Counted from the stretch's first letter, positions 12,410 through 23,100 are shown. The stretch: 64,000 nt of DNA from Scleroderma bovista (GCA_037178675.1 JAYMGJ010000233.1:1-64000), one strand, 5' to 3'. Numbers and translations: made by a program. Notes: generated by a model not told the origin, from the letters alone.

Positions 12410-12745
12410 AGCGAGAGGTCACAGGTTGCACGTCACAGTCCTCGTCTTTACCCAGGCTGCTCAATATTCAAGGTGGAAGGAGCCGTGTCCAGCCGTGCAT
12501 CTCGTGTGTCCCGAGGTCGACAAGCCTCGTTACACTGAGGTTTACGAGTTAGACATTTGGATCATTTTAATGATATCTCCACTCCGGCGCATCGCTGCTT
12601 ATACTAGGGAGGGTGATGATGGGTGCGACTCAAGTCGATCTAATCAAATAGACAGCGATACGTGCCTGTTTATCCTGACGGTGGATGCAAACTCTCTCCG
12701 CATTCTGGCCGATGTAGTCGATGAACTTTGCAGAGGCGGGCATGA
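12410..12745 (-). pseudogene. Decayed copy of DUG1 exons 1-2
   Basis: On the minus strand this stretch aligns collinearly with the first two exons and intron 1 of the dipeptidase gene at 9,366-9,745. Shared islands include atcctgacgg, gtcgatgtagtcgatga, gcgcatcgctgct, cgtgtgtcccgaggtcga and the start-codon area gcaggcatgatc, in the same order and with similar spacing. It has many substitutions, small deletions and stops in all relevant frames, so it cannot encode the enzyme. It lies just beyond the DUF6534-like gene, about 3 kb from the intact parent and in the same orientation. Confidence 0.75.
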
Positions 12746-12910
12746 TCCCAACGCTCTGGAGAGACGATTCCCTCGGTGAAAGGTGTCTCATTATCAAGGG
12801 TGTTGATCATAAGGAGCGTCTTTGTCGCGTTTGGTCCACGAGAGTTCATTTCAACGTTTACTGCCACTAGAAAGTCACCATCAAACCGTCAGCTCCATGG
12901 ACTTCTATTA

Positions 12911-12934
12911 TCACCTTGTGTATACAAGGTCACT
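12911..12934 (-). repeat. Palindromic ACCTTG/CAAGGT motif, copy 1
   Basis: Near-palindrome TCACCTTG-N-CAAGGTCACT. The sequence inward of it (an A/T-poor ~20 b, then CGAGGC and a run of T) resembles the sequence next to copy 2 at 14,172, so it is probably the tip of a transposon rather than a chance palindrome. Confidence 0.45.
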
Positions 12935-13377
12935 ATAGCCCTAAAAGCGAGGCTTTTTTTGTAATCCTGCGAATATGTCTTTTTTTCGTTCGCCGTTCGT
13001 ACTTAGATCTCCATCGTTCTCTTATCACAAGGGTTGTATTCAAAGGGGATAGGTAATGTGAAATGTATTCATAATGGAGCTCCATTTCATCCATAATTTG
13101 GTCTATCTTGCCCTGCCAATTTGCCTTCTTCTTCGTGTCTAGTGTCACCAATTGTTGGTCTTCCTGTCGAAGCAATTTGATTGGGTACAGCTGTGTAAAT
13201 AATTGGTGATCCTCAAAATCTTGTAGCAATCATATGTTGTCCCTTCCACAGCTCCTTGACAATGCGATGTAAACACTGTTTGAATGGTATTAGTTCACCT
13301 GTCGGAGGCTTCCTAATGTCAGTGATGCAGCATCGCTCTAATGTTTGCCATTGAGATTAGTACTCAGTGTGAACTAG

Positions 13378-13613
13378 TGTAATAGGTAAATTACTGAGTC
13401 CTCGATATTGTCTTGTGTTGTGAATGAGTGATGCGAGAAATACGTCAGAGAGACGGAAGCAGAAGCTTGGCTAGATTCAGAACAGATAAGGTGGGGGGCA
13501 AGCAGATTCTTATTAACCCCCTTTATTCTACTTGAGATATATACTATATAATAATTGAAGGGGTTAGGAGGGTATACTGTGGCTGCCAGCTTGTGGCTAT
13601 GCCAGCCTCAACA
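13378..13613 (-). mobile_element. Possible solo LTR
   Basis: Read on the minus strand it starts TGTTGAGGCTGGC and ends ...CCTATTACA (TG...CA), with a TATA-like ATTATATAGTATATAT in the middle and a pyrimidine-rich part, in the manner of fungal copia/gypsy LTRs (about 236 bp). I could not see a 5-bp target duplication at these ends, so the boundaries or the call may be wrong. Confidence 0.4.
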
Positions 13614-14171
13614 TCTTGGTCTTGCCATCCAACATTCTAATAGTGAACAGCTTATTGGTGCCAATGGAATCACTCCATCGTCAAGAGCTTCGAGTGTTTA
13701 CTAGTTTGATACAAACACACCAGAACATAAGCTGGTGGGTACCCCAATTTGATGTGGTTTGGTCTGCCACTACAGTATGCCTCTTCCTTTGGATCTAGTA
13801 CTTCTCCACTAAATAAAACTCTCAAGTGTCTTTGGAAACAAGGTAGCTGCCGGCGAAGCATGGCCTTTGTCTGGTGTAATGTCACTTGGTTTAAAGCTAC
13901 TCACCAACTCGCTCTTGCACAGACCAAGGACAACTTAACACTGTTAGCATTCGTGTGCTGGGATGATTGGGGTAACCATGATGGGTGGATGGGTGCGAAC
14001 CAGGTCCAAACACGATGGGTATATAGGGTACAACTACGAACTATTTATCTTGTAGGTAGAACAGCTAATATATCAAAACTAATAACTGTAACGAGTCTTG
14101 TAAGTTTGCCACATAGTGGCCATATATTCTGACAAACACACCATAATCAAAATACCCAAAATTGTGATGGG

Positions 14172-14194
14172 TCACCTTGTTTAACAAGGTCACT
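14172..14194 (-). repeat. Palindromic ACCTTG/CAAGGT motif, copy 2
   Basis: TCACCTTGTTTAACAAGG followed by TCACT, same orientation as the copy at 12,911 and inverted relative to 39,561. About 20 b inward both copies 1 and 2 have a CGAG-TTTTTTT-GAATC-like string. Confidence 0.5.
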
Positions 14195-15278
14195 GCAACT
14201 GGAAATCTGTCGAGTTTTTTTGAATCTCCGCAGTGGCTCACTTTCAAAGCTCCGTCTGAAAGACTTTGTATACCACACATGTGCTTTCATAGACAATAAT
14301 CATACCTCTTTTGTTCTATGATTGAGTATGCCCAGTCATTCATCTTCTAACCATAGGTATTCGCTAGGATGGTGGTTGAACAAACGCTCATCAAAATCAC
14401 ACAAAAGGCAATTGCTGTTTCTCCCGCGACTTCACGATAAGGCTATGTATGCGTTGAACGGAGTCAATTTTCCAGTTGGAGGTGTGCTGAGATCGACTAT
14501 GCAGTGTTCAATCGCTTGTGCTTGGGAATGATAGTCAGTGAAGGTGTATGCGGGTGTCACGGGAAGCTGTTCTCTAGTAGCTGTGATTTTATTGCCGCTC
14601 GCAGTAACCACACTGAAGATCTTGGTCAGAGCTGTGACTGGTAGCAGGTGACCAGTGGCCAGACTTTGCAGCGCTATGGCTTTTGTGCATATTTCCATGA
14701 GAACATAGATGGGTGTGTATTGCAATTTGATGGTGTTCGAGGGGTTATCCTCTTGAGCATCAGGAAAAACATTTTGCTACATAGCATAGCCACTGAGGTA
14801 CCGTGTCACTTAGAGACGCCAGCGTCATATGTCGCATCCGGCAGGTGATTTGTAGTGCTGTCAAGCTGTCACCACATGACATGTAGCACACAGTCACCGA
14901 TATTGCTGATAGTGCTGTCCCAACAGTTCGTATAGTCATTGTAGCTGTCATTCACACTATGTGTTCAACATAGCCTGTGTTGTCATCATTACATTGCTCC
15001 CTCAATGAGATTAAGGTCCTTGTTATCCACATAATGCACCTGCATTGTCCCATACAACACGGACAGACGAAGCTGACAATTGGCCGTTCTACATGGCCAG
15101 CTGGGATAGGGCCCAGCTATGGCGCATCCCCATGCCATACGAGTGGGCTAATGTAAGCAGTTTCACCATGCAATATTGGTGGCTCATGGAGAGGTTGTCA
15201 CCAAGCAATATCAGTGGGCTGACACACTGGTACACTAGATCAGAATGGACTGCGGCAAAAGGGCCTTATGCAGCCGGC

Positions 15279-15836
15279 ATTGAGGCTGAATGATTGCAGC
15301 AGGGCAGCTGCCATAGCAATGCAGCCAGAGGTGAATGCCACAGGGTTGCCATGGCATTGAGGCCGAATGATTGCAGCAGGGCAGCCACCATAGCAATGCA
15401 GCCAGAGGTGAATGCCACAGGGTTGCCGTGGCATTGAGGCCGAATGATTGCAGCAGGGCAGCTGCCAGCCAGAAGTAAATGCCACAGGGTTGCCATGGCA
15501 TTGAGGCCGAATGATTGCAGCAGGGCAGCCGCCATAGCAATGCGGCCAGAGGTGAATGCCACAGGGTTGCTGCGGCATTGAGGCCGAATGATTGCAGCAG
15601 GGCAGCCGCCAGCCAGAAGTAAATGCCACAGGGTTGCCATGGCATTGAGGCCGAATGATTGCAGCAGGGCGCTGCCGTAGCAATGCAGCCAGAGGTGAAT
15701 GCCACAGGGTTGCTGCAACATTGAGGCTGAATGATTGCAGCAGGGCACTGCCATAGCAATGTGGCCAGAGGTGAATGCCACAGGGTTGCCACGGCATTGA
15801 GGCTGAATGATTGCAGCAGGGCAGCCGCCATGGCAT
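15279..15836. repeat. Minisatellite, alternating ~77-bp and ~65-bp units (8 copies)
   Basis: Units start TTGAGGCYGAATGATTGCAG and end ...CACAGGGTTGCCATGGCA. Starts fall near 15,279, 15,356, 15,433, 15,500, 15,575, 15,645, 15,720 and 15,797. The short form lacks about 12 b (catagcaatgca). Neither 77 nor 65 is a multiple of three and the unit has few stops, so all three minus-strand frames are open for ~200 codons; these are not treated as genes. Unit differences are mainly CG versus TG or CA. Confidence 0.9.
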
Positions 15837-15839
15837 TGT

Positions 15840-16786
15840 GGCAAAGGACTAGGGTAGTAGTTGCAGCAATGTGGCCAAAGAACCATACACTAAATTGGTG
15901 TCTCACAATGTGTCAAGCCCACTATGATGGTGTCCCATTATTACATGACAGCCCCAGGAACATGATCATCTATAGGATCAGGGGGCCCTGGAGATGGTGT
16001 ACTCTATTCTACTATGGAGCCCTAGCCATGCAAATGAATAGAAGGGCTGCAGTGCCAGTGTTGCATACTTTGCATCAAGCTGTGGAATTGGTGTCCTGTT
16101 TCTGTTGGTGGGCTGATAGAATGGTGTGTCCCATATGTTTTATTGGGCTGTAGGGTTGTTGCCCTGGCCTTGGTGTAAAGCCGCATATATAGTGTCCCTT
16201 GCTTCCCAATGGGCTGCATATAGGGTGTACCCTTCAGAGTAGCAAGCCATGGGGGTGGTGTCCCATGACTATGAGCAGGCCCTGGAGTCAGTGTCATTTA
16301 TATAGTCAGGGTGGCCAGCATATGGGTATGATGTCCCATAGCATTAGATGGGCCCTAGTAAAGGTGTTATATAGCTATGTGGGGAAACCTTGCAAGTATA
16401 TTTCAAAGTCACAGGTTATGAATGTGGTATCCCAGAGAATGAAGCAAGCCCTCAATGTGGTGACAACTATGTAGTCGGGCAGGCCTGTATGTTGGCTTCC
16501 CCTTCGGTATGATGGGCCATGAGGTTGGCATTCCAGTATACCCAACAGGCCCTAGATACCATGTTCATTGTCTAAATGTAGTGCCGCATATATGCAGCTC
16601 TCATAGTACCATTAAGCCAGGATGCGGCAGTACATACATGTGGCACTACACTTTCAGCACAAGCCTGGATGCGGCACAACATGGCACAGCAGAACAGCAG
16701 CACAACATACTATCAGCACTGCAGGATCAGCACAATATACATATCATTGGTGTACCATGACACTGATGGATTATGAAAATATGGTT
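15840..16786. repeat. Degenerate repeat region built on GGTGTCCCAT
   Basis: Phrases such as gatggtgtcccat, ggtggtgtcccatgac and ggccctgg recur every ~50-60 b with much variation, interrupted by CATATA-type blocks. It looks like an old, diverged tandem array. No gene seen. Confidence 0.4.
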
Positions 16787-17905
16787 GCTGGACATATGTT
16801 TTGAGAAGAAAGGTCCACAGGAGTCCAAATATGGCCGTGGGAATAATGCTCCGGCATGCTCCGGCCACGGCAACAATGTCCCAGACACATAGTACCAAGT
16901 ACAACATGAGCTGGGCAAGTAAAACAGTGGTAATCATGTATTAAGCAAATATCATTGCCGAACATATGTTGTGAGCAGAAAGGTCCGCAGGAGTCCAAAT
17001 ATGGCCGCAGGAATAATGCTTCGGCATGCTCCGGCCAGCAACAGTCCCGGAACAATGTCCCAAGACACATAGTATTGCCGGACATATGTTGTACAATGCT
17101 CCATGCCACAGCAACAATGTCCCGGACACATAGTACCAAGTACAACATGAACTGGGCAAGTAAAACAGTGATAATCATGTATTAAGCAAATATCATTGCC
17201 AGACATATGTTGTGAGCAGAAAGGTCCACAGGAGTCTAAATATGGCCGCGGGAATAATGCTTCGGCATGCTCCGGCCGCAGTAACAATGTCCCGGACACA
17301 TAGTACCAAGTACAACATGAACTGGGCAAGTAAAACAGTGCTAATCATGTATTAAGCAAATATCATTGCCAGACATATGTTGTGAGCAGAAAGGTCCGCA
17401 GGAGTCCAAATATGGCCGCGGGAATAATGCTTCGGCATGCTCCGGCCGCAGTAACAATGTCCCGGACACATAGTATCATATACAACATGAGCTGGGCAAG
17501 TAATCATGTATTAAACAAATATCATTGCCAAACATATGTTGTGAGCAGAAAGGTCTGCAGGAGTCCAAATATGGCTACAGGAATAATGTCCTGGCATGCT
17601 TCAGCCATGGCAACAATGTCCCCGACACATAGTACCATGTACAACATGAGCTGGGCAAGTAAAACAGTGGTAATCATGTATTACGCAAATGTTGTTGCCA
17701 GACATATGTTATGAGCAAAAAGGTCCGCAGGAGTCCCAATATGGCTGCAGGAATAATGCTCTGGCCCCTTCCGGCCATGGAAACAATGTCCAAGACACAT
17801 ATAACCACACACATAATCTTCTAGGCAAGCACACCAGTGGCAATGATTCATTATGCACATATGGTGCAGAACACATGTCCTGAGTGCACAGAGCTGCAGG
17901 AGTCC
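16787..17905. repeat. Satellite array, ~170-180 bp unit, 6-7 copies
   Basis: Each unit runs ACATATGTTGTGAGCAGAAA, GGTCCGCAGGAGTCCAAATA, TGGCCGCGGGAATAATGCT..., a GGCCGCAGTAACAATGTCCC block, GACACATAGTACCAAGTACA, ACATGAGCTGGGCAAG and AACAGTGGTAATCATGTATT. Unit starts are near 16,793, 16,963, 17,203, 17,382, 17,532, 17,702 and a diverged one at 17,870; a partial unit (17,078) is inserted in the second. Possible nucleosome-length satellite. Frames across it are not genes. Confidence 0.85.
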
Positions 17906-18239
17906 ACATATGGGTGTGTGAGTGATAACTGCCCATATACAATACTTATCGGTCACTGTGTCAGCACTTCAACAGCTCAATAACCTTATCTCTCTTCTCA
18001 TTTCAAACATATATATTTTGTACCTACACAATATACACCCCAGGCATTGTTACACTTTGTGCATGTACTGAGGTAATGTTATTTAAGTGTATGCAGTGCA
18101 GTGCACTTTCATATCAGTGAATGTATGTCTCCACATAGGCATTATGACACTTTGTGCACATACTGAGTGTTTCCTATAGGTATTGAAATATTCTTATACA
18201 TCCCACCACTACTATCATTTATAATAACTTACCCAGGTT
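17906..18239. other. Spacer between two arrays
   Basis: Contains two related phrases (ttacactttgtgcatgtactgag and tgacactttgtgcacatactgag) about 80 b apart; otherwise nothing recognised. Confidence 0.35.
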
Positions 18240-19420
18240 GGACTGCTGTGGCCAGCATGCCTCAGTCACAGTGCCTAGTATGCCTTAGGCAATGGTTCCC
18301 ATGCCACAGGGTGCAGTGCCATGGTTGTAGTGGTACTGTGGCTGCAGTTGTGCCATCGCCACAGTCTTTCCATGTTCACAGTCATGCTGTTGTTGCAGTC
18401 TTTCCATGGCCGCAGTCTGTTGTGCTGTGGCCACAGTAGTGCCATGGCCACAGTCATGCCATGGTTGCAGACTTGCCATAGCTGCATAACCACCATCTTG
18501 CCATGACCACAGTTGTACCACGGCTGCAGTTGTGATATGCTGCAGTTGTGCCATTGCCACAGTCTTGCCATGGCTGAGATTGTCATGGCTGCAGTCATGC
18601 CATAGCCACAGTCTTTCTGCAACTGCAGTAGTGCCATGGCTGCAGTCTTGCCATGGCCACAGTAGTAGTGCCATGGCTGCAGTCTTGCCGTGGCCACAGT
18701 CTTGCCATGGCCACAGTAGTGCCATGGCTGCAGTCTTGCCGTGGCCGCAGTCTTTCCATGGCCGCAGTAGTGCTGTGGCCACAGTCTTGCCATGGCCGCA
18801 GTAGTAGTGCCGTGGCTGCAGTCTTGCTGTGGCCGCAGTAGTGCCGTGGCAGCAGTCTTGCCATGGCTGCAGTAGTAGTGCCGTGGCTGCAGTCTTGCCG
18901 TGACCGCAGTCTTTCCATGGCAGTAGTAGTGCCATGGCCGCAGTCTTGCCATGGCCGCAGTAGTAGTGCCGTGGCCGCAGTCTTGCTGTGGCCGCAGTCT
19001 TGCTGTGGCTGCAGTAGTAGTGCCATGGCCGCAGTCTTTCCGTGGCCACTGTAGTGCCATGGCCGCAGTCTTTCCGTGGCCACTGTAGTGCCATGGCCGC
19101 AGTCTTTCCATGGCCGCCATAGTGCCATGGCCGCAGTCTTGCCGTGGCCGCAGTCTTGCCGTGGCCGCAGTCTTGCCGTGGCCGCAGTCTTGCCGTGGCC
19201 ACAGTCTTGCCGTGGCTGCCATAGTGCCATGGCCGCAGTCTTGCCGTGGCTGCCATAGTGCCATGGCCGCAGTCTTGCCGTGGCTGCCATAGTGCCATGG
19301 CCGCAGTCTTGCCGTGGCTGCCATAGTGCCATGGCCGCAGTCTTGCCGTGGCCGCCATAGTGCCATGGCCGCAGTCTTGCCGTGGCTGCCGTAGTGCCGT
19401 GGCCGCAGTACTGCCTCTAT
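18240..19420. repeat. 17-bp minisatellite array, ~1.2 kb
   Basis: Built from CCGCAGTCTTGCCGTGG (17 b) and its sister CCGCCATAGTGCCATGG (17 b), arranged as 17-, 34- and ~37-b periods, cleanest at 19,030-19,420 and degenerate toward 18,240. Because 17 is not a multiple of three and the unit has no stop on the minus strand, minus frames stay open for 245-386 codons in several registers with a 17-residue period (HGKTAAMALW...). Most differences between units are CG/TG/CA. Confidence 0.92.
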
Positions 19421-19729
19421 TGTGCACTGGCTCACTTATTGTATTGGTATGCTACTCCTCTCAGCCCGAGTATTTTCATGAAGACACCCATTTGTCCGGC
19501 TTAAGACTTTCACCCTACCCCATGGTGACAACACAGCCATGGGCCCACCATTGTCACTTGGTGACAATGCTTTCGGTGGCTGACCCATGTGATACAGGAA
19601 AGCCCCAGTCATAAGCCTCACTTCCGCCAGCCCATGTAGCACGGCCGATTGTCATCGTCCGCTGACCGTATAACACGGCCTACACAGGTGCATGGGCTCT
19701 GGACGGACGGTTAACTTATTTTCTTTAGC

Positions 19730-21665
19730 TGCATCGTACTCTTTCCCTGTTCAAAACTGGCGAGCTGCAAATTGACGTTAAGCACACGTCCTTTGGAAAG
19801 GCAACTGTCAAGATCCCGCTCAAAGTGAACAAGCTAACCGGGAAGGAATCATCGGCTGTTTCGACATTCTCCGAGCAGAATTGTGGCCCTCGCACCAGGC
19901 TATACGCTATAGCAATTGATAAGCATGATGATGCGGCACTCCATGACATTGTTGTGGGAGCAACTGCCCTCATTCTGTATAGTATGGATGCCGTGTCGGA
20001 GGAAGGGAGCCTCCAATACGAAGACAATATCGATAATCTAATTGCCGCTCTCTGTAAGTCTTATTATTATTTATGCACACTACTGACGAGTAGTTGATAG
20101 GATCCCTATTTGTACTCGACGTCATCACGTCTCCGGTATATTTGCATGCATTCTCCCCCCCCCCCTCCCCCCCTCTTTCCCGAGTCGCTCGTTAGCAATT
20201 ACGATCCTTTGGCTAATTGTGTCCTTTTTCGTGGTATCTTAATTGAGTCACTCCTTCATTTTGGATCGTTGTAGGGCTACTAGTACAATCATTTAATTGT
20301 TTGGTGCTGGACTTTATCTCGAATGCATTGGATTTTATTCGCTAATACTACCTGTGAGCTGAACAAAAAGTCTGGAATAGTAAAAATAAGTACTAAGAAA
20401 ATTATGGATCACAAGTCAGATAGTGAAAATAGTCGGAAAAATAGCATAAATAGTCGAGAAATAGTACGAAGAATAGTCACGGATAGGAAACGAACCTACT
20501 AAAATGACTATTCTGTCCTTTTTGACTATTTTGTGCAAATAGTACTAAATAGTGCATAAATAGTACATAAATAGTACGAAAATAGTATTGTGTTAATTTG
20601 CTGATGTTTCAGGGTTTGATTCTGCGTCTCCGTCGCCCGCGCCACGAGCACGATCGAGGACGCTGGTGCAGTCAAAGTCGGTCAGCGGCACTTCACGGCA
20701 ACCTCACAGTGAAAGGCGTCCCGACGCACCGGACCGGACCGCAGTGCCGACCACTTCATTCCTCAAGGTTGCTTTCCACTGACAACATAATCTCGCTCTA
20801 CCGACAAGCCTATTATCGATGGCCAATAATCAGTCCAACATTCGTCACTGCAAGATGAAGCAGGACACCAAACCCAGACAAGTCACAGCAGACCCTCGAG
20901 GCTCGGATGGATCTGGTATGCAATTTGTCTCTCCATAGACCCTCTTGATCAACAAACGAGCAAGCAGTCACAAGGGCCATCTCCAGCTCTTATCCCTGAG
21001 ATCGCTTCAACACCGCTTGCTTGCATTCAGCACTCTGGGAGGACTGGCGAGGTTAAAGGGTTTACTCCCATTTAAATGGTCCAACCCAAGTATCGCGAGT
21101 TCCCCTGTAGGCGTAAGTGCTTCGTTCAAACACTACCATCCCAAGGTCTGCAGAAGCAGCGTGTGTATCATGGAGTATTGTTTGCTAATACCTCAAGATC
21201 TGATAGCTGCACGATTTGCATGAAAGACCGGTTCAAGTCTTTACACCAGACCACTAGGTATGAGAAATGGCCAACATCCACGTCTAGTGCTGTTTGCTGA
21301 CTACTCGACTGATAAATAGCACGAGCCAACTAATAATGTGCAAGTGCACCAGCTTGCAGTCGCTCCTGCGACCTGTATACGTGACGAGATCGACGCTGCT
21401 CAAAAAGACCTCGACGCAATAGTACCTATGCCACGCGTTACGCAACATGCTGTCGAACTTGTCGTTGGGTCGAACTCTGCCGCCTCTCAGATAGACACCA
21501 TCAGTTCAGCATTTCTCCAACCATTCAAGACTTTCATAGTACCATTGCCAATGTACGATTTCTCGCTTGCTGCAGTGGAAGATTTAGACTGACGTTGTTA
21601 CCTAGATTCGTCCTTACGCCGCTCAGATGGCGTTGGGGGTACTAACCAGCGCAACTCTGCGACCA
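19730..21665 (+). pseudogene. Truncated STAND/NACHT gene, N-terminal half only
   Basis: Exon-like pieces on the plus strand. Piece one, about 19,730-20,053: TLSLFKTGELQIDVKHTSFG, KATVKIPLKVNKLTGK ... RLYAIAIDKHDDAALHDIVV, possibly a C2-like region (weak call). Piece two, about 20,613-20,765: S/P/R-rich linker (FDSASPSPAPRARSRTLVQS). Piece three, about 21,335-21,590: DEIDAAQKDLDAIVPMPRVT ... SAASQIDTISSAFLQPFKTF, then IRPYAAQMALGVLTSAT at 21,610-21,650. Piece three aligns with the segment before the NACHT domain of the intact gene at 23.4-29.0 kb (VAQKDLSQMKNMP ... NSCLQPIKIF ... HPYAKLALCALSWA). No NACHT or WD40 follows; the sequence runs straight into a kinase relic. The direct junction of piece one to the next exon would make a stop. 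Confidence 0.6.
20385..20592. repeat. AATAGT-rich cryptic repeat
   Basis: About 200 b in which aatagt / aaatagtac recurs more than ten times (aatagtcgg, aatagcataaatagtcg, aatagtactaaatagtgc), with the reverse form gactatt in the middle. It lies in what should be an intron of the truncated STAND gene. It may be a transposon end or simple-sequence drift. Confidence 0.5.
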
Positions 21666-21755
21666 CGACATTATGGATCCGTTGATATAGAACGCGGCTG
21701 GCTTTGCTCTCCTCGGCGACGATGACAGTCTCGGACCAAGCCCAGTCCGATTTCG

Positions 21756-23100
21756 ATGGGCCAGAAAAGCCCTCCCAGGATCACCGGGCCCTACCCCCCA
21801 ATCACCTCTGCCCCGACTCCTCACGCAGAAAACTACACTTCAATGTCTTCCACCGCGCAGAACGACCACAGTTCATCTTCTCCGGTCCCTGCCGCCACAG
21901 CTACCCCAATCGTTAAAGGAACACCCCGTCTCAACCTCGATAATCTTATCGTACAACCTCGCATCAAGCCTAAGGACTTTGCAATGCCGCCATCTGTGCC
22001 AGGGCCAGAAACACCCTTGGCCACAGACTCTCCATCTCCTTCCGAGTCTGAAAGCTGGAGCGTCCCATCCACACGGCCCCCGTCCCAGGTGCCCAGCAGA
22101 ACCCCGAGGGTATCAGCAGGTATACCCGGCAACAAGCCATTTGTTCCACCTCCATCATCACATCAGCAACAACTCCAGCAACAACGACGCCCTTCTACTT
22201 CCTCCGTTGCGTCACCCACGGCAATGCAGGCTGCGCAGAACCCAAGATCGCGGGTCTTTACAGCCCCAACAGCCCCTTCTTCGCCCCAACCCCCCTCAAC
22301 CCCGGTCCGTGCACGCGCCTCATCAAACGCTCAATCAGATTCAAGCAAATTCTCACTTGCCAACTTGATAGCCTCCGCTCCAAAACTGAATAGAAAGTCT
22401 TATGGACGTTCAATTGCTTCGAGTCGCAAATCCGACTCCGACGGCGAGCGAAAATCTGTCACAGGTGAAAGTGGCATTAGCCTCACGCAAAAATACAGCG
22501 TGTGTCAGAAAATTTCAATGGTAGGGAGAGGCCCAATCTCGGTCGTACGACTCGTGCACAAATGGGATAGGACCGAGGAGAAGCTGTATGCCGTCAAGGT
22601 GAGCCCTGCACGTTCGTGCCTATCCCCCCTCCCTTTCCCCAGATACTACACCGTGGGTCCAAGTGTGCTTATCACTCTTCCTCATCCCTTAGGAGTTCCG
22701 GAAGCGTCGCAAGAACGAATCTGAAAAACATTATGTCAAGAAGCTTACGGCAGAATTCTGCATCTCCTCCACATTGCATCATGTCAACATCGTCGAGACC
22801 GTTGATGTTGTCCAGGACGAGAACAAGGCGTGGTGTGAGGGGGACCTATATGGGGCAATCAAGAAAGGGGACATGTCACCTAGCGAAGTCGAGTGCTGTT
22901 TCAAGTAAATATTGATGGGAGTGTCGTATTTGCACAGTCAACGCGTCGCACATAGGAATGTCAAGCTGGAGAACTTATTCTTTGACATGCAGGCTCATCT
23001 GAAGGTGTGCCTTCTTTCTCTCTCTCTCTCACCAACAATCAGTGGCTGAATGATTGACTGATGACTTATATTTAGATTGGTGATTAGGGTGCTTTGACAG
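21756..23100 (+). pseudogene. HAL/SAT4-type Ser/Thr protein kinase, broken
   Basis: First exon 21,756..22,598: a ~230-residue S/P/Q-rich leader, then the kinase start SLTQKYSVCQKISMVGRGPI (Gly loop altered), VRLVHKWDRTEEKLYAVK with the VAIK-type Lys. Next exon from 22,693: EFRKRRKNESEKHYVKKLTA, EFCISSTLHHVNIVETVDVV. This is the pattern of fungal HAL4/5-like kinases that control potassium transport. Lesions: an in-frame loss of about seven codons in the hinge (WCE|GDLYGAIK); TAA where Gln is expected (CCFK*ILMGVSYLH, 22,906); catalytic loop HRNVKLENL in place of HRDIKPENL, so the catalytic Asp is gone; IGD*G where GDYG is expected; then the homology stops. It cannot be an active kinase. Confidence 0.8.

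Larger units (their letters stand above)
12780..15240. other. Gene-poor region with transposon scraps
   Basis: No protein recognised. A 98-codon Lys/Arg-rich minus-strand frame (12,933-13,229) has no recognisable family. The region includes two copies of a palindromic ACCTTGT...ACAAGGT motif and a possible solo LTR, listed separately. The remainder (13.6-15.2 kb) shows nothing I can identify. Confidence 0.45.

Noticed and set aside
15235..15906. Three overlapping minus-strand frames of ~200 codons (CNHSASMPWQPCGIH repeat)
   Set aside because: Same reason: 77/65-bp tandem repeat without stops, no start context, no splice logic.
15279..17905. CRISPR-like arrays
   Set aside because: The genome is eukaryotic, units are long and contiguous without unique spacers.
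18275..19435. Overlapping minus-strand frames of 386, 380 and 245 codons (HGKTAAMALWQPRQDCG repeat)
   Set aside because: They are the same 17-bp minisatellite read in different registers; a stop-free unit with a period not divisible by three opens several frames at once.
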